Positions 58,674 to 64,000 of a DNA stretch of 64,000 nucleotides are shown here, piece by piece; within the stretch, counting starts at the first letter, position 1; each line of letters starts with the position of its first letter. The translations under genes were made by a program, and so were the position numbers. Below the pieces are notes generated by a model. It was not told where the DNA came from. It was given only the letters and a program-made list of their open reading frames with translations, and made no database searches. The stretch is from Cristatella mucedo (Eukaryota; Bryozoa; Phylactolaemata; Cristatellidae): positions 2,442,501-2,506,500 of the forward strand of contig WPIO01000039.1 of the NCBI GenBank assembly GCA_009760855.2, read 5' to 3'.

Positions 58674-59494
58674 ATTGGGATTGAAACAAGAAGTAGGGAT
58701 TGCCTTAATGAAGTTCAAGGTCAGCAGCATTCAAATTTTAAGATTTGTTCATATCCTATTGGTAGAATTGAAGACATTAGATCAACATTACTAAACGCTG
58801 TTAAACTAGTTATTGAGTATAAGGCTTTAAGAATCAATCAATCTGAACCAGAGATTGCAAACATATTTAGTAAAGTAAGAGATGGGTCAATCTTTGAAGA
58901 GTTTCTAAAGGACCTAAAAATAGAAAAAATAAATAAAATTAAATCAGAAGCTTACTCTAAAAAAATAGAACTAACAAAACAAATAACAAAAGAAATAGAG
59001 CAAGGAGAAGGCTTTGAACCTCCAGAAGAGTTGATTGAAGAGACTATGGATTGGTGGATTTAAAAAAAAATATTTACAAAGATATAGATAAAATGCCAGA
59101 TTTGAGAAAAGATTTTGCTGAAAAAAAATATCAGGAGACTGTTCAGTTTAATAACAAAATTAGAGGGTGTCTAATAAAATTAACAAGAGCTAGATATGTA
59201 ATTAGATTTATAAATATAGTAATAGCATTAGGAGTTACTGTTTAAAGTACTTATGTTCAAGTATTACCATCTATTACCCATGATGTAACTTTCTTTTCAG
59301 CACTATCAGTAATGCTTGTGTCAGTTAAAGGTGTGCTTACAGAAATAGACAAGCGTAAAAGGAATGCTTTAAGTTCTAATTATCAAATTATCTCAAAGAT
59401 TACTAACGCCTTATCCGATGATGAGATTACAAAAGAAGAATTTGAAGGACTTGAAACTCACAAACTGAAATTAATCTTGGTTAATAACTTGTAA
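58674..59494 (+). pseudogene. Predicted two-pass membrane protein with N-terminal helical domain, broken
   Basis: Directly after GTATATAG (58664-58671) the expected start position reads ATT (58674). The frame is open from there for 129 codons (Lys/Glu-rich, helical) to 59063. From about 59045 the sequence continues in another frame: YVIRFINIVIALGVTV, stop TAA at 59243, then VTFFSALSVMLVSVKGVL, and a polar tail to 59494. Two hydrophobic segments suggest a membrane protein. No family recognised. It overlaps the integrase 3' end by 24 bases, tail to tail. Confidence 0.55.
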
Positions 59495-60313
59495 CTCCTC
59501 TCTAACAAAACTTCTCTTAATATCATTTACGAAATATCTAGCCGGTTGTTCTCTAAATACCATTATTCTAACAATAGTATGTTTTGTTAGACTCCATATT
59601 GGGTCAGTAGCTCTTCTTTTTTCATCTTCTCCTTCACCCGGTTCTAACAAATACCTAACACGTGTCCCAAGTTCTAATAGCTTTTCCACATGATATTTTG
59701 GTTTCTTTAGTTTTACCTTTTCTTTTTTTATCGCCTTTGCAGGTTCTTCACCAATCATTCTTGTAACACTATTATTTAGATAATCAATAACCTTTGGTAG
59801 ATTATCAATCCACTCTCTGTTTCTATTATAGTCTCCTTTATAAATACTTTCTAATTCTTTTTCATACTGAGCAATGAATGCTCTCTCAGCAACTGTTCGA
59901 TTCATTCTTTCAACTAATGCAACACTCTTTTTAGTAGTACCATTGATGATTTGTGTTTCATGTTTTTTTATTTCTTTAGCAAACTCACCTTTAAACTCTG
60001 ACCCAGGATCAACTGTCATTTTCTTTGGCCACTTCAAAGGACCTTTACTGTAGATATCCATTATTGCTTGTGTCACTTCTTTAGAAGACTTTGTTTTAAG
60101 AGGTCTTGATTCTTTATATCTACTAGCAACATCAATAACACTCAAAGCATATTTATATCCAGAATCATTAGGCATATACAGAATGTCTGCTTGGCGATTT
60201 TCATTAGGCTCATCAATATTAAAGAAAGCCTGAGGAATTTTTTTAGGTCTTGGCTTGAATACTTGGCTTATATCTGAGTTAGGATTGAATTTACCTTCTT
60301 TTTTTTCTTTCAT
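59471..60313 (-). CDS. Polinton-type DDE integrase (retroviral-like)
   Basis: 280 codons, intact. The enzyme would join element ends to host DNA. An N-terminal basic part is followed by an RNase H-fold core (residues about 35-165): Asp in QADILYMPND, Asp in MTVDPGSEFKGEF and Glu in VALVERMNRTVAERAF give the D-D-E triad. The C-terminal part has RRATDPIWSLTKHTIVRI and FVREELQVI, resembling the small beta-barrel region of these integrases. Start at ATG 60313, 29 bases from the divergent Cys-rich gene. It is open while neighbouring genes are broken. Confidence 0.9.
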   Translation of the reverse strand: MKEKKEGKFNPNSDISQVFKPRPKKIPQAFFNIDEPNENRQADILYMPNDSGYKYALSVIDVASRYKESRPLKTKSSKEVTQAIMDIYSKGPLKWPKKMTVDPGSEFKGEFAKEIKKHETQIINGTTKKSVALVERMNRTVAERAFIAQYEKELESIYKGDYNRNREWIDNLPKVIDYLNNSVTRMIGEEPAKAIKKEKVKLKKPKYHVEKLLELGTRVRYLLEPGEGEDEKRRATDPIWSLTKHTIVRIMVFREQPARYFVNDIKRSFVREELQVINQD

Positions 60314-60331
60314 TTAGAGTTAAGAACGACA

Positions 60332-60340
60332 TTCTATAGG
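60332..60340 (+). promoter_or_regulatory. TTCTATAGG signal of the Cys-rich gene
   Basis: Ends 2 bases before ATG 60343, in the 29-base gap between two divergent genes. Confidence 0.5.
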
Positions 60341-60342
60341 GA

Positions 60343-60801
60343 ATGGAAATATTTTGTGATATATGCTTAAGCACGTTTAGTGAAGTTGAATATCTTGAAA
60401 CAGGTCATTCATATTGTAAACCAAAAAGAAAAAAGCCAATGCAGGAATATGAAATACGTTGTTGTATCTGTGATAAAGATATGGAAGAAACTGAATTTGA
60501 TTCTAGCCTTTTTCGTAATAACCCTTGCATAGTCTGTTCGTACTGTAACATAAATTCTAATTATTATAAAAAAGAAAAACCAACTAAACTGTATTTACTG
60601 GTTAAGAAACACTTAAAAAAACAATGTTGTTCTGCTTCTTTACATCATTGTTTAGATCATGATGCTATCTGTTCTATTTCTAAATTATTTCCGGTTGTTA
60701 AAGGTAAACACAAAGCAACGAAGTTAAAAGAGTTAATAGTTTTTATAGTTCATTTATACTTTTCAGGAGGGTACATAACTGACCAAGAGGTTTACTTTTA
60801 G
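60343..60801 (+). CDS. Cys-rich putative zinc-binding protein
   Basis: 152 codons, intact. TTCTATAGG ends two bases before ATG 60343. It has several Cys pairs: FCDICLSTF with downstream H and C, CCICDKDM, and CSYCN, then HHCLDH in the second half. This could be one or two zinc fingers, the first of BED/C2H2 spacing (C-x2-C...H-x3-C). Role unknown: a DNA-binding regulator or an E3-like protein are both possible. Divergent from the integrase. Confidence 0.65.
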   Translation: MEIFCDICLSTFSEVEYLETGHSYCKPKRKKPMQEYEIRCCICDKDMEETEFDSSLFRNNPCIVCSYCNINSNYYKKEKPTKLYLLVKKHLKKQCCSASLHHCLDHDAICSISKLFPVVKGKHKATKLKELIVFIVHLYFSGGYITDQEVYF

Positions 60802-60841
60802 TTTTCCAGTACTATCAACGAATTAATACTCTGTCGGTAAT

Positions 60842-61623
60842 CTATTGAAGTATACATAGTATTTTTAAGTTAACACCTGTTGTTGAAGTATTTATAGCTC
60901 TTACATCACCGGACACGATTGTTGTATCAGTATTAGGTTTTAGAAATACACAATTAGATACTCCAACAACCATTACGTTCAGGATCATTATCATTGGAGA
61001 CATTTTATTTGTCCATGAATAAGGTGCTGATAGATTTTAAATTGAGTTTAATGCTTTTGGGTCCATTGAGATTGATATTACTTCTGTTATTTTTGTAAGT
61101 GTTTTATCCACATAATTCTTTGTTGCAACATCCAAAGGATTTACAGGCTCTGCAACATTAGTAATAGAGTTACCACCCATATTGATATTTGTTGTTGAAG
61201 AGAATGCTTTCAATAATACATCTCTTTTTAGACCACCATCAGCAACACAATAATCATCGTTTAAGACTACTGGATTGGTATTACCAGAATTCCAATAAGT
61301 AGATGTTATAGCTTTCCCATTCATATCTAGATCTCCCAACATTGTATCACCCGTCTTCTTAACATAATTATTTACTTGACTAATATTCACTCCGTCAGTG
61401 GGGTTAACACCAGCTCCTAGATTTGTAATACGTTTACCACCAAGATTCATTGTTATTCCTGTATTAACAACAAAGTTAGCGTCAGCATAGGCCTTTGAAA
61501 CAGCGTCGTAATCGTTAACAGAGTCAGCTAGTTTATAATTCTATTACCATTTGCATCAAGATCAGAAAGAATGAAACCATTATTCTTCGATACATAGTCC
61601 TCGCTGTGAAACTTTTTGTTCAT
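60842..61623 (-). pseudogene. Phage tail-fibre-like repeat protein, broken
   Basis: Start ATG 61623, with TATATAG immediately upstream on the minus strand (61624-61630). The frame meets a stop near 61530. The largest open part (61450-61037) carries repeats of the form N-M/L-G-G-x-x-I-T-N-L/V followed by P-x-D-x-V/A (NLGGKRITNLGAGVNPTDG, NMGGNSITNVAEPVNPLDVA). Such repeats are known from phage tail fibres and receptor-binding proteins and fold as trimeric beta structures. A TAA at 61037 is followed by the same frame to 60842. Likely a virion fibre or spike. Confidence 0.65.
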
Positions 61624-61631
61624 CTATATAA
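61624..61631 (-). promoter_or_regulatory. TTATATAG signal of the fibre-like gene
   Basis: Reads TTATATAG on the minus strand and abuts ATG 61623. Confidence 0.55.
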
Positions 61632-61728
61632 TTATTTATTAATATTTTAGATCTCTCTAACACTTCCTTTACAACCGGAATAATTCTTACAAATCTAAGC
61701 GGATCTTCTTCTCCAACTACTTGTATCT

Positions 61729-62409
61729 CTACTTTTCTAATTTAATATTTGATATCATAACCAAAAGTTTTTTATTGTTAAAACGACCATATTCAGAAAT
61801 TATATCAAATTCAAATTCAAATTCAAAGTACTTCTCATCTTTAAGTAAAAACATAAAATAAGTTGTTGGAATTCTAACTGTTCCTGCAGCAACATAGTCT
61901 TTAGGTATATCATAGCAATTCAAACCTGGAACGAATATTTCAAATTCACTATAAAAACATCTGCTAAGCCTTAAGACGTGTAAACCAAGTAAACACTGAG
62001 CAATATATTGTTTTGGAATACAATCTTTTACAATAGTTCTACTCCATAAACATTTTATTTCTATTAGAATATCTTGATCAATAATTCCATCTGGAGAATA
62101 GTGATAAACTTCGTCACTAGTAAAACATTCATTTGAATTCTCAATAATTCTATTCAACTTCATTTCTAGAAATTTAGCTGCAATTGGTTCGAATACTTTT
62201 CCAAATATCATCTGAGAAAATCTCATAGGTTGAGAGTTAGCAATATATTTTTTTAGTTTTCTATTTGAAGTTAATTCAATGTCACAATCAATTTGAGATC
62301 CAAATATCATATCATTTCCTAAAACCGAATACACTTCTGATCCACCAATATTTAACTTCATAGCCTTCTTCCACTCATCAGACCCCTGAATAAAATTTGT
62401 TGTTTGCAT
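61729..62409 (-). CDS. YqaJ-like (lambda exonuclease fold) nuclease
   Basis: 226 codons, intact. Motifs of the PD-(D/E)xK alkaline exonuclease/YqaJ group: QGSDEWKKAMKLNIGGSEV at the N-terminus, GKVFEPIAAKFLE, then SPDGIID with the catalytic Asp, and LIEIKCLW with the E-x-K, followed by YIAQCLLGL. Such enzymes resect DNA ends for recombination or genome packaging. It starts 24 bases after the end of the capsid gene, suggesting a shared transcript; TATATAG is not seen at its start. Confidence 0.8.
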   Translation of the reverse strand: MQTTNFIQGSDEWKKAMKLNIGGSEVYSVLGNDMIFGSQIDCDIELTSNRKLKKYIANSQPMRFSQMIFGKVFEPIAAKFLEMKLNRIIENSNECFTSDEVYHYSPDGIIDQDILIEIKCLWSRTIVKDCIPKQYIAQCLLGLHVLRLSRCFYSEFEIFVPGLNCYDIPKDYVAAGTVRIPTTYFMFLLKDEKYFEFEFEFDIISEYGRFNNKKLLVMISNIKLEK

Positions 62410-62433
62410 TATATTTAGTTGTTATAATGTTTT

Positions 62434-63968
62434 TTAAAAATCTTTTCCTTCGTAAACCATATTCCCCTTGGCACAAGTGAAATTAGCACCTGAGCCATTG
62501 GAAGTTAGTTCAGCACTATTCTCACAGATAGTTAAGTAATGAATTATAACACCGGATGCAGGAACAGCAATGCTAATGAACTCAATAGTCACATCAAGTT
62601 TTGTTGTTACTCTAAGAGGTTCGTCGTTATATTGGAGATCAATAACGTGAATTGGATAAAGTGATAACCACTCATTATAACCAACGCCAACAGGTTCGGC
62701 AATTTCATTAATACCGAGATATTGCTTTATAAAAGTTGTGAAGTCCATGAAAGATTGACAACACCTTCCTTTTTTGAACTCACACGCTCTTTGAACAGCG
62801 GGGTACTGTTTAGATCCATTAGCATAAACTGAAATACTTTTAATATCACAATGGTTGTAAGTACAAGGATTACCTGTCTAACTATCATATTTATTTTGGT
62901 TTTGAGCTGCAACGATCAACCATCTAACTTTATCAATGTTGTTTTGAACTGATAGAGATTTAGTTAATCTAGTTGCTTGATTAAGAGATGTTATAGTTAC
63001 AATCTCATGCCGTCTAAATCTATAGTTTAGTCTAATTTTCTTTGATCTTTCACTTGAAATTTTAGGAAGCGATCTTTGTATACTTTCTTTCGGTGTTACA
63101 CATGGAACAACTAGTCTCATTTTTGACATAGCAACTTTGAAAGTAGTATAAGCACCATCATTTGCAGCGCCTGTAAAAGAAGCATTAGGTGTTTTAGTTG
63201 TAAAAGTATTTGCAGTTGTACCAACTGCTGCTGAATCTCCAGTTAAGATAAAGTTTTTATCATCTACGATTCTTGTTAGTTCAAGAGTAAAAGGAATATT
63301 ATAAAGAATTATATTCATATCAGCACAAAAACCAGAAAGTCTTGCAAGAGGAAGTGCAATACTAAATGATCCAACATCTGCGTCTGCTTCAACAGTATTG
63401 TTTATAAGGCCCCTTCTATAGATGAACCCATTGTTTGTGGTTGCTGCCTTAGAAGCTTCAGGACTAGTATATGGTCCAAGATTTGAAGTCAAATCACCCA
63501 ATTCATTTGCTTCATCTTTTTTTCATCCAGTTACAGGTCCTTCAGTTCTATTATAATCATTTGGATAGCATAAAAGTCCCATAAGTGTTGAAACAGTTCC
63601 AACCGCCTCTTTCAAAGGAAGACTTTCAATTTCTTCAGTGCCAAGCCTAATCCTCATACTACTAAGCAACCATATTCCAGCGTTATTAAGTAACCCTAGA
63701 GCAAGTTGTCTCTTAAGTGTTGTGGGCGGATCACTCAGATTTGCTGGTGCACCACCAACCCTTCCTTCAAGTAAAAGATAACCATCTGATAAAACATAAC
63801 ATGTTTGTTGTTCACCGGGTACTACGAATGTAACCAATTTACTATCAAATCTATCAGCCTCGTTTCCATTATTTTGTAAAACTCTTTGAATTGATAGTCT
63901 TTAAGTTTATAATCAGGAAACTCAGGATCTCCAAGTTCAAGTATACTACTAATATCTGCGCTTGCCAT
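62434..63968 (-). pseudogene. Probable major capsid protein (double jelly-roll type), broken
   Basis: The gene starts at ATG 63968 with CTATATA-type signal at 63975-63982 (minus strand TATATAG). It runs to TAA at 62434, about 500 codons in several frames: to about 63870, 63837-63523, 63501-62878 and 62748-62434. Segments such as LARLSGFCADMNIILYN, FTLELTRIVDDKNFIL and KVRWLIVAAQNQNK resemble a family abundant in invertebrate Polinton-like elements that I take for the capsid protein. That link is from memory of the family and has not been tested by structure. Breaks near 63860, a stop at about 63520, 62880 and 62755. Confidence 0.6.
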
Positions 63969-63974
63969 TCTTTC

Positions 63975-63983
63975 CCTATATAA
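63975..63983 (-). promoter_or_regulatory. TTTATATAGG-type signal of the capsid gene
   Basis: The minus strand reads TATATAGGG, followed within 7 bases by ATG 63968. Confidence 0.55.
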
Positions 63984-64000
63984 AAAACTAAAAATTTATT

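Larger units (their letters stand above)
51818..64000. mobile_element. Polinton/Maverick-like integrated virus-like element, partial
   Basis: At least 12.2 kb with family B polymerase, DDE integrase, probable capsid protein, YqaJ-like exonuclease and several unknown ORFs on both strands, the gene content expected of Polintons or related large virus-like DNA elements. The left edge is near 51818: bases 51690-51817 still match host sequence at about 12940-13060, then the match ends. The right end, and therefore the terminal repeats and target duplication, lies outside. No LINE or SINE copies occur inside, unlike everywhere else in the window, and the DNA is more AT-rich. Multiple frameshifts and stops show an old, defective copy. 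Confidence 0.88.

Noticed and set aside
60343-60801. RING finger E3 ligase assignment for the Cys-rich protein
   Set aside because: The Cys/His spacing does not follow the full RING pattern; kept only as a putative zinc-binding protein.

Overview
The window is nuclear DNA of a metazoan, probably an invertebrate. It carries an intron-rich CYP3-clan cytochrome P450 gene with GT-AG introns, many 5'-truncated non-LTR retrotransposon copies, tRNA-derived SINE-like repeats, a short gypsy-type LTR element, a pogo/Tigger transposase remnant and long microsatellites. The species cannot be named from the sequence.

Layout. About 0.1-2.9 kb holds a broken copy of the middle exons of the P450 gene. About 2.9-11 kb is non-coding sequence duplicated at about 43.5-51.1 kb. 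In the first copy it is interrupted by a 2 kb LTR element (4447-6493) and a LINE (7934-9250). In the second copy it is interrupted by a LINE with endonuclease and RT remnants (44806-48160). At 11.1-16.4 kb there are three repeats of the P450 promoter plus first (membrane anchor) exon. Only the middle one (13745-13818) has both an ATG and an open frame. The rest of the P450 gene lies on the + strand from 24569 to 38252: eleven further exons whose phases all fit, ending with the haem motif, a stop codon and a poly(A) signal. With exon 1 the product is about 520 residues, the usual length for an ER-anchored monooxygenase. Intron 4 contains a TIR DNA transposon (27111-27942) nested in a LINE. Microsatellites and repeats fill 40.4-43 kb.

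From about 51.8 kb to the window end lies a different kind of DNA: AT-rich, almost intron-free, gene-dense and without LINE or SINE insertions. It is most of an integrated Polinton/Maverick-like (virus-like) element whose far end lies outside the window. It encodes a protein-primed-type family B DNA polymerase, a DDE integrase, a YqaJ-like exonuclease, a phage-fibre-like repeat protein, a probable major capsid protein, a Cys-rich protein, a predicted membrane protein and other unknown ORFs. Many genes carry frameshifts or in-frame stops, so it is a decayed copy, but integrase, exonuclease and the Cys-rich ORF are open. A motif close to TTATATAG sits 0-7 bases before most of its start codons on both strands.

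The most unusual feature is a 2.1 kb block (55988-58085) inside this element. It carries about seven divergent copies of one small module of roughly 60-110 residues, most groups with their own TATATAG signal and some fused in tandem. I do not recognise the family. It looks like a lineage-specific gene amplification in a virus-like element and is the best candidate for an undescribed system here.
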